Assembly: GCA_018813905.1 (NCBI GenBank)
Contig: JAHJAO010000030.1
Location: forward strand, 1 to 58,359
Length of the DNA stretch: 58,359 nt
Source: Candidatus Omnitrophota bacterium
GTDB lineage: Bacteria > Omnitrophota > Gorgyraeia > B26-G9
Reading direction: 5' to 3'
In this document: positions 45,770-55,644 of the stretch, in pieces
Position numbering within the stretch: position 1 is the stretch's first letter
Layout of the letters: every line of letters starts with the position of its first letter
Made by a program: the position numbers and the translations under genes
Notes under the pieces: model-generated
The model's input: the letters and a program-made list of their open reading frames with translations, nothing else
Database searches by the model: none
What the model was told of the DNA's origin: nothing

Positions 45770-46423
45770 ATGAAAAAAAACAAAATATTGATCGCTCCGT
45801 CTATTTTATCGGCAGATTTTAGCCGCTTGGAATCGGAAATTAAAACTGCAGAAAAAGCAAAAGCCGATATGTTGCATGTGGACGTGATGGACGGCCATTT
45901 TGTTCCAAACATATCTATTGGGCCGGCGGTGGTTGCCGCCATCCGCAAACGCACAAACTTGCCGCTGGATGTACATCTGATGATATCGGACCCCGAGTTT
46001 TTTCTTGAACCCTTTATCCGTGCGGGTAGCAATATAATTACCGTACATATCGAAACCTGTTCAAAAGGGCTGCTTAAAAAGATTAAACGCAGGCTTTCTC
46101 AAAGCCGTGTGCGTTTTGGTATAAGCTTAAACCCGGCGACACCCCTTAAAAAAGTAATTCCGGTTTTAGATTTGGCGGATATGATACTGCTTATGAGTGT
46201 CCATCCCGGTTTCGGCGGGCAATCGTTTATAAAGACCGTTTTGCCGAAAATCAAGGATTTAAGAGCGCTATACGATAAAGATATCGAAGTAGATGGCGGG
46301 ATAACCGATAAGACTGCACCCCGGGTTATAAAAAGCGGCGCGAATATTCTGGTCGCTGGCTCTTACGTGTTTGGTAAAAAAAACAGAACGAAGGCAATCG
46401 AAAAACTCAGGTATGGTTTATGA
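45770..46423 (+). CDS. rpe: Ribulose-phosphate 3-epimerase
   Basis: TIM-barrel enzyme of the pentose phosphate pathway. The sequence has APSILSADFSRLE, HVDVMDGHFVPNISIGP, DVHLMI, MSVHPGFGGQSF and EVDGGI, all of the diagnostic metal-binding and phosphate-binding blocks. The 217 residues are normal. It overlaps the next gene by 4 bases (ATGA). Confidence 0.97.
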   Translation: MKKNKILIAPSILSADFSRLESEIKTAEKAKADMLHVDVMDGHFVPNISIGPAVVAAIRKRTNLPLDVHLMISDPEFFLEPFIRAGSNIITVHIETCSKGLLKKIKRRLSQSRVRFGISLNPATPLKKVIPVLDLADMILLMSVHPGFGGQSFIKTVLPKIKDLRALYDKDIEVDGGITDKTAPRVIKSGANILVAGSYVFGKKNRTKAIEKLRYGL

Positions 46424-47796
46424 TCAAATTCGGCACCGATGGATTCAGAGGTGTTATCGCGGAAGATTTTACTTTTAAAAATGTGGAATTAATTGCTCGG
46501 GCGTTGGCTGTTTATTTATCAGAAAATTTTACAAAAAAAGAAATAACCGCCGGCGTGCTGGTCGGTTATGACCGCAGATTTGCCTCGGATAAGTTCGCAA
46601 AACATTTTGCCCGGACGTTAAGCCAAAATAATATCCCTGTTTTTCTAACGCATATGTGCGTGCCGACGCCGGCGATAAGCTGGGCTGTGCGCAAGATGCG
46701 CCTGGTAAGCGGCGTAATTATAACGGCAAGCCATAATCCGCCGATTTTCAACGGCGTTAAGATTAAAAACCGCTTTGGCGCATCAGTAACGGGTGAGGTA
46801 ACTTCTCAAATTGAAAGACTCATTAGCCGGCCGAAAAAAATAACCAGGCCGCGTATTGCCAAAATTAAAACCGTTAACGTTACGGCCGATTATATTAAAG
46901 CTTTAAGAGGTTATTTAGACCTTAAAATTTTAAGGAAATCCCGCTTTAAGATAATTGTAGACGCGATGCATGGGGTAACGGCCGGCATTACAGAACAGGC
47001 CATAAAGGATACGCCGTTTAAAATCACCACCATAAATGTCGGACATGATCCTTTCTTCGGCGGGATAAACCCGGAACCGATAGAAAAAAATTTAACGGCT
47101 TTAAAAAGAGAGCTCCAAACGGGCAGATATGACCTTGGGCTTGCTTTTGACGGCGATGGTGACCGCATTGGCGCGATGTGTCCGAACGGCGAGTTTATCA
47201 ACTCCCATCAGGCGATTTGCCTGATTTTGCTGCATCTGATCGAAAATCGCTGTTGGCGCGGAAAAGTGGTAAAAACGATAAATACCACCAATCAAGTGGA
47301 CAAAATAACCAAATATTATGAGCTGCCTTTAGAGGTAGTGCCGGTGGGTTTTAAAAATATCGCTGCGCAAATGATAAAAAACGATGTCCTGCTCGGCGGC
47401 GAAGAATCCGGCGGCATTGGTTTTAAAAATTATATGCCGGAAAGAGATGGTATTTTATCCGGACTTTTGCTGCTGGAACTTATGGCGTGCCGAAAGATGT
47501 CTATTGCCGCAATAATAAAGGATATGGAGAAAAGATTTGGCTGCTTTCGGTACATGAGGAGGGATCTTGGTGTCAAAAAAATAAAGTCCGCTAAACCAAT
47601 CAAAAATTTCAAACAGATCTGCGGGGAAAAAGTTGTTAAAATCGAAGATTATGATGGTAAAAAGTTTAATCTGGAAGATGATAGCTGGCTCTTAATTCGT
47701 GCTTCGGGCACAGAACCGATTGTTCGCATTTATGCTGAAGCGCATACTCTTACCCAGACGCGCAGACTTATCCGGTTTGGCGCCGGTTTATTATGA
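46420..47796 (+). CDS. Phosphoglucomutase/phosphomannomutase family protein
   Basis: Alpha-D-phosphohexomutase with the phosphoserine loop TASHNPP (near residue 107), the metal loop DGDGDRIGAM, the sugar loop GGEESGGIGF and the phosphate-binding RASGTEP. At 458 residues it is a normal PGM/PMM or GlmM size. GlmM usually has a distinct N-terminus and a 440-450-residue chain, so phosphoglucomutase/phosphomannomutase is more likely. It could use glucose-1-phosphate from the phosphorylase-like protein at 34583. It overlaps rpe and lepA by 4 bases each. Confidence 0.9.
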   Translation: MIKFGTDGFRGVIAEDFTFKNVELIARALAVYLSENFTKKEITAGVLVGYDRRFASDKFAKHFARTLSQNNIPVFLTHMCVPTPAISWAVRKMRLVSGVIITASHNPPIFNGVKIKNRFGASVTGEVTSQIERLISRPKKITRPRIAKIKTVNVTADYIKALRGYLDLKILRKSRFKIIVDAMHGVTAGITEQAIKDTPFKITTINVGHDPFFGGINPEPIEKNLTALKRELQTGRYDLGLAFDGDGDRIGAMCPNGEFINSHQAICLILLHLIENRCWRGKVVKTINTTNQVDKITKYYELPLEVVPVGFKNIAAQMIKNDVLLGGEESGGIGFKNYMPERDGILSGLLLLELMACRKMSIAAIIKDMEKRFGCFRYMRRDLGVKKIKSAKPIKNFKQICGEKVVKIEDYDGKKFNLEDDSWLLIRASGTEPIVRIYAEAHTLTQTRRLIRFGAGLL

Positions 47797-49583
47797 AGAA
47801 AGAATTTATCAGAAACTTTTGCATTATTGCCCATATCGATCATGGCAAATCCACGCTTGCGGACCGATTCTTGGAAATTACCAATACGGTCGATAAGCGC
47901 AATTTTTATAACCAAATGCTGGACAGCATGGAGCTGGAACGGGAAAGAGGCATTACGATTAAAGCCAGTGCTGTGCGCATGGAATACCGGGCAAAAGACG
48001 GCAATATTTATCAATTAAACCTTATCGATACTCCCGGTCATGTCGATTTTAGCTATGAAGTTGCAAAATCCCTGGCCGCTTGTGAAGGCGCGCTGCTGTT
48101 AATCGATGCCTCGCAGGGAATTGAGGCGCAGACCGTGGCCAATTTTTATCTGGCATCCGAACAACATTTAAAGATTTTACCCGTGATTAACAAGATTGAC
48201 TTGGCCCATGCGCAACCCGATGCCGTGCGGCATCAGATCAAGGATATTTTAGGCATAGAGGAAGAGCCGGTTTTGACCAGTGCGAAACTGGGTACAGATA
48301 CCGATAAAATATTGGAAAAAGTCGTATCCCAGATACCCCAGCCTCAGGGCGAACCGGATGCGCCCTTGCAGGCGTTGATTTTTGATTCGGAATTTGATAC
48401 GTTTAAGGGAGTGATTGTTTACTTGCGGATTGTTAACGGTTGCATTGAGCCGAAAATGAAAGTGATGTTTATGCGCACCGGAAAGGACTATGAAGTTCAG
48501 GAAACCGGTATTTTTAAACCTAGTCCGCAAAAGATTGATAAGCTTTGCTGTGGTGAAGTAGGATATATATGTTGTAATATCAAGACGCCGGAGGAGGTTT
48601 TAATCGGTGATACCGTTACCGCAGAAAATAATCCGGCAAAGGAGTCGCTGCCTGGATTTAAGAAGAAACAAGCGTTGGTGTTTTGCGGCCTATATCCGGT
48701 AAACAGCAAAGATTTTGACCAGTTGCGCACGGCGTTAAATAAACTAAAACTCACCGATTACGGGTTCATTTTTGAGCCGGAGAGCAGTCCCTCGTTAGGA
48801 TTTGGATTTAGGTGTGGATTTCTGGGTTTGTTACACATGGATATCGTCCAGGAACGGCTGGAGCGGGAGTTCTCGTTGGATTTAATTGCTACTACTCCCA
48901 GTGTTGTCTATCGCGTAATCCAGACGGACGAGAAAGTGTTGAATGTGGATTGTCCTTCAAAATTTCCCAGCATTACCCAGGTTAAACACATCGAAGAACC
49001 TTATGTTAAGGCGTTTATGATTATACCGTTGGAAAGTATGAGCTTGATTATAGAAATTGCCCGCGACAAACGGGGAATTTTCATCGGCAAGGAATTTCTG
49101 GATGAGGAACGGATAATGTTGACTTATGAGTTTCCTTTGTCCGAGATCATCGTGGATTTTTATGATAAGCTAAAGTCCTTGACTAAGGGCTACGGATCGC
49201 TGGACTATGAACTTATCGGATATCGCATGACAAAACTCATAAAACTTGATATTCTAATAAACGGGGAAATCTGCGATGCGCTGTCATTCCTACTGCATAA
49301 AGACAATGTACAATTCAAAGCCCGGCAGTTGGTTACAAAGCTCCGGGAACTGATTCCCCGCCAGCTTTATGAGGTGGCGATTCAAGCGGCTATTGGCGGC
49401 AAGGTTATTGCGCGGGAAAACGTAAAACCTCTGGGGAAGAATGTGACGGCGAAGTGTTATGGCGGCGATATCACACGGAAAAAGAAGCTGCTTAAAAAAC
49501 AAAAAATGGGCAAAAAGCGCATGAAGCAATTTGGGAAAATTCAAATTCCTCAAGAAGCGTTTCGGGCCGTATTAAAAATTTAA
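47793..49583 (+). CDS. lepA: Elongation factor 4 (LepA)
   Basis: Ribosome-associated GTPase acting in translation and 30S assembly. G1 AHIDHGKSTL, the GITIKAS switch region, DTPGHVDF and NKID are complete, and the LepA-specific C-terminal domain ends in KRMKQFGKIQIPQEAFRAVL. The 596 residues are full length. It starts within the mutase stop and precedes lepB, the classical lepA-lepB order. Confidence 0.98.
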   Translation: MKKEFIRNFCIIAHIDHGKSTLADRFLEITNTVDKRNFYNQMLDSMELERERGITIKASAVRMEYRAKDGNIYQLNLIDTPGHVDFSYEVAKSLAACEGALLLIDASQGIEAQTVANFYLASEQHLKILPVINKIDLAHAQPDAVRHQIKDILGIEEEPVLTSAKLGTDTDKILEKVVSQIPQPQGEPDAPLQALIFDSEFDTFKGVIVYLRIVNGCIEPKMKVMFMRTGKDYEVQETGIFKPSPQKIDKLCCGEVGYICCNIKTPEEVLIGDTVTAENNPAKESLPGFKKKQALVFCGLYPVNSKDFDQLRTALNKLKLTDYGFIFEPESSPSLGFGFRCGFLGLLHMDIVQERLEREFSLDLIATTPSVVYRVIQTDEKVLNVDCPSKFPSITQVKHIEEPYVKAFMIIPLESMSLIIEIARDKRGIFIGKEFLDEERIMLTYEFPLSEIIVDFYDKLKSLTKGYGSLDYELIGYRMTKLIKLDILINGEICDALSFLLHKDNVQFKARQLVTKLRELIPRQLYEVAIQAAIGGKVIARENVKPLGKNVTAKCYGGDITRKKKLLKKQKMGKKRMKQFGKIQIPQEAFRAVLKI

Positions 49584-49600
49584 AGAGGATCTAGTGGTTT

Positions 49601-50140
49601 ATGAATCAAAAAATGAAAGCATTAATCCGTGAATATGCGGAATCTTTAATAATCGCGCTTATTTTGGCTTTGATTATCCGCACGTTTTTCGTCCAGGCCT
49701 ATAAAATTCCTACGGGTTCCATGAATCCCACATTGGTTGAAGGCGACCGGATACTCGTCAACAAACTTATCTACCGGTTTCGTAAACCGGAGAGGGGAGA
49801 AGTGATTGTTTTTAAATTTCCGGAAAATCCGCGGTTGGCTTACATAAAAAGACTTATCGGTTTGGAATTCGAAAATTTACAGATACATAACGGTAAGATT
49901 TATCTGGACACAGAACCGATAAAAAGCGAACAGTTAATGATGCCTTTCTATTACAACCGGGGCGATTTCGGCAAAACCGGTGAAAAAATTAGCGTTCCCG
50001 CAAAAAGTTTCTATGTTTTGGGTGATAATAGCGCCAATTCCCGGGATTCGCGGTATTGGGGGTTTGTGCCGGAGGAGAATCTTATCGGCAAGGCGATTCT
50101 AATCTATTGGCCGCCTCACCGAATTAGATTAATCGAATAA
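49601..50140 (+). CDS. lepB: Signal peptidase I
   Basis: Inner-membrane protease that removes signal peptides. One N-terminal membrane helix (LIIALILALIIRTFF) precedes the catalytic Ser40 (PTGSMNPT), Lys83 (YIKRLIG) and the GDNSANSRDSRYWGFVP box. With 179 residues and a single membrane segment it is the short (Gram-positive/PVC-like) type. It should process the exported non-lipoprotein precursors; the many lipoproteins here need LspA, which is not in view. Confidence 0.95.
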   Translation: MNQKMKALIREYAESLIIALILALIIRTFFVQAYKIPTGSMNPTLVEGDRILVNKLIYRFRKPERGEVIVFKFPENPRLAYIKRLIGLEFENLQIHNGKIYLDTEPIKSEQLMMPFYYNRGDFGKTGEKISVPAKSFYVLGDNSANSRDSRYWGFVPEENLIGKAILIYWPPHRIRLIE

Positions 50141-50147
50141 ACCGACT

Positions 50148-50705
50148 ATGAATTTACCAAATTGGATATCCATTTTTAGAATCATACTGATACCCCTATT
50201 TATCAGCAGCATTGTTTATTATTGCCCGGAAAAAGACTTTTTGCGCTATTTAGCCCTTTTGATATTTTTTATTGCGGTAATAAGCGATGGCGTTGATGGA
50301 TATATTGCCCGCACCCGTAAATTAAAAACAAAACTGGGCTCTTTTCTTGATCCTTTAGCCGACAAGTTACTGCTTAGTTCCAGTTTTATAACCCTGGCTT
50401 TAGCTCATAATGTTCCGCTTATTATCCGTTTGCCGGTATGGCTGCCTATTTTGGTAATCTCGCGGGATATAATTTTGGTTATCGGTTCTACTTTAGTCTA
50501 TATCATTAGCGGGGATTTGAAGATTAGTCCCAGTTATTGGGGGAAATTAACTACTTTTTCCCAAATGGGCACGATTATCTGTATTCTTTTGCAATTTAAA
50601 TATTCTTTTATCATCTGGAATATTGCTGCTTTTTTCACCCTGGTTTCCGGTTTTGACTATCTATATAAAGGCAGCCGTTTATTGAATAACAACCATAATT
50701 TTTAG
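50148..50705 (+). CDS. pgsA: CDP-diacylglycerol-glycerol-3-phosphate 3-phosphatidyltransferase
   Basis: Makes phosphatidylglycerol phosphate at the membrane. The CDP-alcohol phosphatidyltransferase motif is complete (SDGVDGYIARTRKLKTKLGSFLDPLADK), with about five to six membrane helices around it. The 185 residues match PgsA. It sits between lepB and der, and with plsY and gpsA downstream it forms a phospholipid cluster. Confidence 0.93.
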   Translation: MNLPNWISIFRIILIPLFISSIVYYCPEKDFLRYLALLIFFIAVISDGVDGYIARTRKLKTKLGSFLDPLADKLLLSSSFITLALAHNVPLIIRLPVWLPILVISRDIILVIGSTLVYIISGDLKISPSYWGKLTTFSQMGTIICILLQFKYSFIIWNIAAFFTLVSGFDYLYKGSRLLNNNHNF

Positions 50706-50723
50706 AACGGGTGGGATGTTTCC

Positions 50724-52052
50724 GTGGTATTGCAAAAAGATGCCGTTGTTATTGTCGGCCGGCCGAACGTAGGCAAGTCCAGCCTCTTTAATCGAATTCT
50801 GGGGCACAGGCACACAATCGTGGAAGCGACCAGCGGCGTAACCCGCGACCGGATTTATAAAAAAGCGGCTTGGAAAAATTTTGATTTCACCTTGATTGAT
50901 ACCGGCGGAATAATTCTGAGAGAACGCGCGGACCTGTCGGTTGCGGTAATCGACCAAGTTGTTTGGGCGATTGAGACATCAGAACTAATTGTTCTGGTAT
51001 TGGATGCGCAAACAGGTCTTGTCCCGGCAGATATTGAAATTCTCAATTTTTTAAGACGGTTTGGAAAAAAAATAATTGTCGCGGTCAATAAAGTCGATGA
51101 CATTTCAAAGCTTAATTTATATTCCGAATTTTATGAGTTGGGGGCAAAAGATATTTATTTTGTTTCCGCCCTGCACGCAAATAATATCGAACAATTAAAA
51201 GAAGCGATTAGCAGCGCCTTTTCCAAATTGCATACACAGGAAAAGGTTTGCGAGGAATATTTGTTGAAAATAGCAATAATCGGCCGGCCGAACGTAGGCA
51301 AGTCATCATTCTTGAACAGAATTCTTAAGGAAGAACGCGTGATTGTCGATGAGCGTCCGGGGACAACCCGGGATGCGGTGGATACGACAGTGGAATTTGG
51401 CGGGCATAAAATTGTATTGATCGATACCGCCGGTATAAGCGCAAAAAAAAAGATCAAGGACAACATCGATTTTTATTCGCGTTCGCGTACAATTAGTGCT
51501 GTGCGGCGCGCAGACGTTTGTATAGTTATGGTTGATGCAAAGTGCGGCATACAAAACGATGACTTGCAGATCTTTAGACTTATAAAAGATGAATATAAGC
51601 CGTGCGTAATCGCTATAAACAAATCTGATTTGATTAAAATTAAATTGTCCGACTGCATTCGCACGATTAATCAAAAAGCGGCGTTTATTGATTTCGCTCA
51701 CATCGTGCTTTGTTCGGCAAAAGAGAACCTGAACCTTGAAGCGGCGATTGAACTGGCCATAAAAAGCCGGGATAATGCAAAGCTTAAGGTAAAACAAAAG
51801 GATTTAAACGAAACTATCGCGCATTTAAAGCAAAGGATTCCGCAGCTGAGCCGGGCGGGCAAGTTGAAAATAAATTATTTAACACAAACAGATGTTTTGC
51901 CGCCAAAATTTATTCTATTGGTTAACCACCCTTCTTTGGTAAAAGATGATTTCATCCGCTGCATCGAAAATGATTTAAGGCGGCGATTCGGATTCAATGG
52001 CGTACCGATTCAAATACTAATTCGGGAAAAAAAGAAACAAAAGGAAGGTTAA
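50724..52052 (+). CDS. der: GTPase Der (EngA), ribosome assembly
   Basis: Der has two tandem G domains: GRPNVGKSSLF with DTGGI in the first, and GRPNVGKSSFL with DTAGI and NKSD in the second. A C-terminal KH-like domain ends in the typical GVPIQILIREKKK. The 442 residues are normal. It starts at GTG 50724 behind GGGTGGGA. Confidence 0.97.
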   Translation: MVLQKDAVVIVGRPNVGKSSLFNRILGHRHTIVEATSGVTRDRIYKKAAWKNFDFTLIDTGGIILRERADLSVAVIDQVVWAIETSELIVLVLDAQTGLVPADIEILNFLRRFGKKIIVAVNKVDDISKLNLYSEFYELGAKDIYFVSALHANNIEQLKEAISSAFSKLHTQEKVCEEYLLKIAIIGRPNVGKSSFLNRILKEERVIVDERPGTTRDAVDTTVEFGGHKIVLIDTAGISAKKKIKDNIDFYSRSRTISAVRRADVCIVMVDAKCGIQNDDLQIFRLIKDEYKPCVIAINKSDLIKIKLSDCIRTINQKAAFIDFAHIVLCSAKENLNLEAAIELAIKSRDNAKLKVKQKDLNETIAHLKQRIPQLSRAGKLKINYLTQTDVLPPKFILLVNHPSLVKDDFIRCIENDLRRRFGFNGVPIQILIREKKKQKEG

Positions 52053-52053
52053 G

Positions 52054-52668
52054 ATGATCCGCATATTTTTTGGCGCGCTATTTAGTTATCTAGCGGGAGC
52101 TATCCCCACGGCATTTATTTTTGCCAAAATCATGAAAAATGTTGATATCCGTGATTACGGCAGCGGCAATGTGGGGGCGACAAACGCATTACGTGTTTTA
52201 GGCAAGCTTCCGGCAGCTTTTGTTTTATTTTTGGATATTTTTAAAGGGATCCTGGCCGTGAGTTTGTTCAGCAAATTATTTTTACAAGAGCCGGCAGTTG
52301 TATCTGTAGAATTTGTCCGGGCGTTTTTCGGTGTTTGCGTGGTTTTGGGGCATGTCTTCAATATCTTCCTGAAATTTAAAGGCGGTAAAGGTGTGGCGAC
52401 AAGTATGGGGGTCTTAATCGCGATTGCTCCCAAAGCAGCCTTGTTTGGTTTATTAGTTTTTGTGGCGGTGGTGATTTTTACCAGATACGTGTCTTTAGGG
52501 TCGATTGTAGCCGGTATCCTGATGCCGTTTTATAATCACTTTACGAAACAAAATTATTGCGTGGTGATCCTGAGTGCGATTTTATGCATAATTGTCGTCG
52601 CTACGCACCGTTCGAATATAAAACGGCTTATCGCGGGCAGAGAAAGGAGAGTTTTTGAGAAAAAATGA
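52054..52668 (+). CDS. plsY: Glycerol-3-phosphate acyltransferase PlsY
   Basis: Integral membrane enzyme transferring an acyl group from acyl phosphate to glycerol-3-phosphate, the first step of phospholipid synthesis. The family motifs are present: GSGNVGATNALRVLG (residues ~36-50), GHVFNIFLKFKGGKG and THRSNIKRLIAGRE. Five membrane helices fit the 204 residues. The next gene, gpsA, supplies its substrate and overlaps it by 4 bases. Confidence 0.95.
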   Translation: MIRIFFGALFSYLAGAIPTAFIFAKIMKNVDIRDYGSGNVGATNALRVLGKLPAAFVLFLDIFKGILAVSLFSKLFLQEPAVVSVEFVRAFFGVCVVLGHVFNIFLKFKGGKGVATSMGVLIAIAPKAALFGLLVFVAVVIFTRYVSLGSIVAGILMPFYNHFTKQNYCVVILSAILCIIVVATHRSNIKRLIAGRERRVFEKK

Positions 52669-53657
52669 GAATAACGATTGTTGGTGACGGAGGTTGGGGG
52701 ACGGCGCTGGGGGTGCTTTTGGCCCGCAACGGCCATAATACTACTTTATGGGGCGCTTTCCCGGAATATTTAAAAATAATGATCCGGGCAGGAGAAAACA
52801 AAAAGTTTTTGCCGGGAGTGCAACTGCCCGCGCAGATGAAAATAGAGCCGGATTTAGCACGAGCGCTGGATGAGAGTGAACTTGTCGTTTTTGCCGTACC
52901 CGCCCAATTTTTGAGAATAATATTGAAAAAAGTTAAGGCGTATTGTTCGCCTGGTTGCCTATATTTAAGCGTAGTTAAGGGGCTCGAATTCGATTCCGCA
53001 AAGCGGATGTCCGAACTTATCCGGGAAATACTGGGAACACACCTAAAGTTAGCGGTTTTGTCCGGGCCGAATATTGCCTCGGAGGTCGTCTGCGGCATAC
53101 CTTCGGCCTGCGTTGTGGCCGCAAAAAATATAAATATAGCGCGGAAGATTCAAAAAACTTTCATGACGGAATCATTCAGAGTTTACACTGCCCAAGATCT
53201 AATTGGGGTGGAATTAGGCGGCGCCCTAAAAAACGTTATTGCTATTGCCTGCGGAATTTCAGACGGTTTGGGCTTTGGCACCAATACCAAAGCGGCGCTT
53301 TTAACCCGGGGGCTGGTGGAAATGACCAAATTGGGTGCGAAATTAGGAGCAGATTTTAGAACCTTCACCGGCTTGTCGGGGTTGGGGGATTTAGTTACTA
53401 CCAGTTTTAACCCGAGGAGCCGAAATTACTCTTTAGGCGAACAATTAGGTCGGGGCAAAAAACTGGCTAAAATTTTGACTGGTACGGAGATGGTCATAGA
53501 AGGGGTGATGACCGCAAAAGCGGCTTTGAAACTGGCCAGGAAGAATCGCGTGGAAATGCCGATTACCAATGAAGTTTGCGCTGTTTTATTTAAAAACAAG
53601 TCGCCCTTTGTGGCGGTAAAGTGTTTGATGCAACGTTCCGGCAAAAGGGAAATGTGA
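52665..53657 (+). CDS. gpsA: NAD(P)-dependent glycerol-3-phosphate dehydrogenase
   Basis: Produces sn-glycerol-3-phosphate from DHAP for lipids. The Rossmann motif GDGGWGTALGVLLARNGH opens the protein, and SGPNIASEV, the catalytic ELGGALKNVIAIACGISDGL, and FTGLSGLGDLVTTSFNPRSRN follow. The 330 residues are standard. It ends the long operon from 44474; the next unit begins at tRNA-Pro. Confidence 0.97.
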   Translation: MRITIVGDGGWGTALGVLLARNGHNTTLWGAFPEYLKIMIRAGENKKFLPGVQLPAQMKIEPDLARALDESELVVFAVPAQFLRIILKKVKAYCSPGCLYLSVVKGLEFDSAKRMSELIREILGTHLKLAVLSGPNIASEVVCGIPSACVVAAKNINIARKIQKTFMTESFRVYTAQDLIGVELGGALKNVIAIACGISDGLGFGTNTKAALLTRGLVEMTKLGAKLGADFRTFTGLSGLGDLVTTSFNPRSRNYSLGEQLGRGKKLAKILTGTEMVIEGVMTAKAALKLARKNRVEMPITNEVCAVLFKNKSPFVAVKCLMQRSGKREM

Positions 53658-53704
53658 TTTTTTCGACATTTGCGTAAAAAATTTTTTACCCGGTCATATT
53701 TTGC

Positions 53705-53733
53705 TTGAAATCCGCCGGGTTTTATTGTAACCT
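53705..53733 (+). promoter_or_regulatory. Candidate promoter for tRNA-Pro
   Basis: TTGAAA (53705-53710), a 17-base spacer and TAACCT (53728-53733), 30 bases before the tRNA. An ACCCGG ... CCGGGT inverted repeat overlaps it and may also serve as a weak terminator for gpsA. Confidence 0.5.
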
Positions 53734-53762
53734 AAGGAAGAGGTTTTTACTGATATGCTGTG

Positions 53763-53840
53763 CGGGGCGTGGCGCAGTTTGGCTAGCGCGCTTGAATGGG
53801 GTTCAAGAGGTCGACAGTTCAAATCTGTCCGCCCCGACCA
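53763..53840 (+). tRNA. tRNA-Pro (anticodon GGG)
   Basis: Cloverleaf with acceptor CGGGGCG/CGCCCCG, D-stem GCGC/GCGC, anticodon stem CTTGA/TCAAG with loop ATGGGGT giving anticodon GGG (reads CCC/CCU), T-stem GACAG/CTGTC with loop TTCAAAT, and an encoded ACCA end. The ORF track's 53755-54087 is a shadow across it. Confidence 0.94.
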
Positions 53841-53905
53841 AATTGATTGCATCCCGTTTTTTAATATAGAGTTAGGTTTAAAAGTAAATCAAGGTGAAAT
53901 TTGTC

Positions 53906-54322
53906 ATGGCCGGAACAAAACAACAGTCGACCGGTGTGGACGGACAGTTAAAAAACGAGCAACGCCGGTTTTGGCGGATAAACGCAAATTTCGTGGTCAG
54001 TTATTATTTGTATCCGGTCGCAACGCGCAATTTGGATATGAGTTTAACGCGCAATATCGGCCTGGGAGGTGTTTGTTTTACTTGTGATCGAAAATTTAAA
54101 ACCGGCGATTTGCTGCATATATCCTTGAAATTGCCGAATACGGAGCGGTTAATTGTTTTTTTGGGCAAGGTCGTATACTTGAATAAACATGTTAAAAACA
54201 ACAATTTGTTTGATATCGGCGTAAAGTTCGTGGAGGCAGAAGACAATAATCTGTTTGTGTTAGACAGCATTATTGGGGTTTGCGCTTCCAAGTTTAACAA
54301 AAAATCCAATAAATTTAGGTAA
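53906..54322 (+). CDS. PilZ-like domain protein (second copy)
   Basis: A 138-residue protein resembling a PilZ domain, hence a likely c-di-GMP effector. The RRxxxR-type motif is EQRRFWRIN (about residue 20), followed by a second motif region RNIGLGGVCF, where NIGLGG corresponds to (D/N)xSxxG with Gly for Ser. Beta strands LLHISLKLP, FLGKVVYLN and DIGVKFVE complete the barrel. The divergent second motif lowers confidence. ATG 53906 with AAGGTG upstream is preferred over GTG 53894. hom begins 4 bases after the stop. Confidence 0.7.
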   Translation: MAGTKQQSTGVDGQLKNEQRRFWRINANFVVSYYLYPVATRNLDMSLTRNIGLGGVCFTCDRKFKTGDLLHISLKLPNTERLIVFLGKVVYLNKHVKNNNLFDIGVKFVEAEDNNLFVLDSIIGVCASKFNKKSNKFR

Positions 54323-54326
54323 AATT

Positions 54327-55625
54327 ATGCAGGAAATTAAAATCGGTATAATCGGTTATGGTACGGTAGGAACGGGTGTGGCAAAAATTCTTAGCCGCAA
54401 ATCAAGTCTGCTATCTGAAAAGCTCAAGACTAGGCTCATTTTAAAAACCATTTGCGATCTGGATGTGCGGCGCAAGAGAAATTTTATGCCCAAGGGCGTT
54501 TTGTTTACTAGAAATGTTGATAAGGTATTGGATGACGAGCAAATACAAATAGTCGTCGAACTTATCGGCGGGATAAACCCGGCAAAGGAATACATAATCC
54601 GCGCTTTAAAAAATAAAAAATTTGTCGTTACGGCGAATAAAGCGTTGCTTGCCGAAGCCGGCCCGGAGCTTATGAGGCTCGCCCGCAAATGCGGCGTGGA
54701 TATCTATTTTGAGGCCAGTGTCGGCGCCGCTATCCCGGTGATTAAGGCGATCCGCGACGGGCTTATCTCTAATAATGTGGAAAATATTTTTGGGATAATA
54801 AACGGGACGTCCAATTATATCCTTTCGGAAATGACGCAAAACAGGTGCGATTTTAAATCCGCTCTTCGCCAGGCAAGAATCCATGGATTTGCCGAGAGGA
54901 ATTTTAAACTGGACACAAGCGGCATCGATTCCGCGCATAAACTGGTTATTCTATCGCGCCTCTGTTTTGGGCAGGGCATCAAACTTTCCGATGTCTATGT
55001 CGAGGGCATTAATGAAATAAAACTTCATGATATTCAATACGCGGACGAATTCGGTTACTGCATAAAACTTTTGGCCATCGCGAAAATAGCGGGCAAAGAC
55101 CTGCAAATTCGCGTTCACCCCACATTGTTGCCCAAAAAGCATCTTTTGTCCAACGTAAATGGAGTTTTTAACGCTATTTTTATCACCGCCGATTTAGCGG
55201 GCGAAATGATTCTTTATGGCCAAGGCGCCGGGCAGATGCCCGCGGCAAGCGCGGTGGTTAGTGATCTTGCCGATATTTCTAAGCGGCTCGCTAAAATTGA
55301 ATGGGTGTCGAGCCAAACTTTTGCGCCTTCTCAAAATAGATACCGGCGCATTAGCCCAATCCACAAGATAAAAAGCCGTTATTATATCCGGTTTATGGCT
55401 ATTGATAAACCCGGGGCCTTATCTCTGATCTCAAAAATTTTGGGTAAATCCAATATTAGTATATGCAGCGTGCTGCAAAAGGGGCGGCACCAGGGGCAAG
55501 CGGTTCCGATAATCATGATGACGCATGAGGCCAGAGAAAAAGAGCTTAGACAGGCATTGATGCGCATCGATAAACTGCCGATCATTAGAAAAAAAACAGT
55601 TGCGTTGCGCGTGGAAAGCGTCTAA
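54327..55625 (+). CDS. hom: Homoserine dehydrogenase
   Basis: Reduces aspartate semialdehyde to homoserine. The Rossmann motif [16 protein letters not shown] opens the protein, followed by [21 protein letters not shown], the substrate-binding [11 protein letters not shown] and the Asp/Lys-containing block [16 protein letters not shown]-terminal ACT domain ([16 protein letters not shown]) suggests threonine feedback. The ATG at 54327 gives 432 residues; the track start lies inside the PilZ gene. It is the first of three threonine genes. Confidence 0.96.
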   Translation: MQEIKIGIIGYGTVGTGVAKILSRKSSLLSEKLKTRLILKTICDLDVRRKRNFMPKGVLFTRNVDKVLDDEQIQIVVELIGGINPAKEYIIRALKNKKFVVTANKALLAEAGPELMRLARKCGVDIYFEASVGAAIPVIKAIRDGLISNNVENIFGIINGTSNYILSEMTQNRCDFKSALRQARIHGFAERNFKLDTSGIDSAHKLVILSRLCFGQGIKLSDVYVEGINEIKLHDIQYADEFGYCIKLLAIAKIAGKDLQIRVHPTLLPKKHLLSNVNGVFNAIFITADLAGEMILYGQGAGQMPAASAVVSDLADISKRLAKIEWVSSQTFAPSQNRYRRISPIHKIKSRYYIRFMAIDKPGALSLISKILGKSNISICSVLQKGRHQGQAVPIIMMTHEAREKELRQALMRIDKLPIIRKKTVALRVESV

Positions 55626-55644
55626 AACGGATAAAAAAGAAATT

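Noticed and set aside
53755-54087. 110-residue + strand ORF over tRNA-Pro
   Set aside because: It runs through the tRNA and into the PilZ-like gene in another frame; the tRNA and PilZ calls explain this region.
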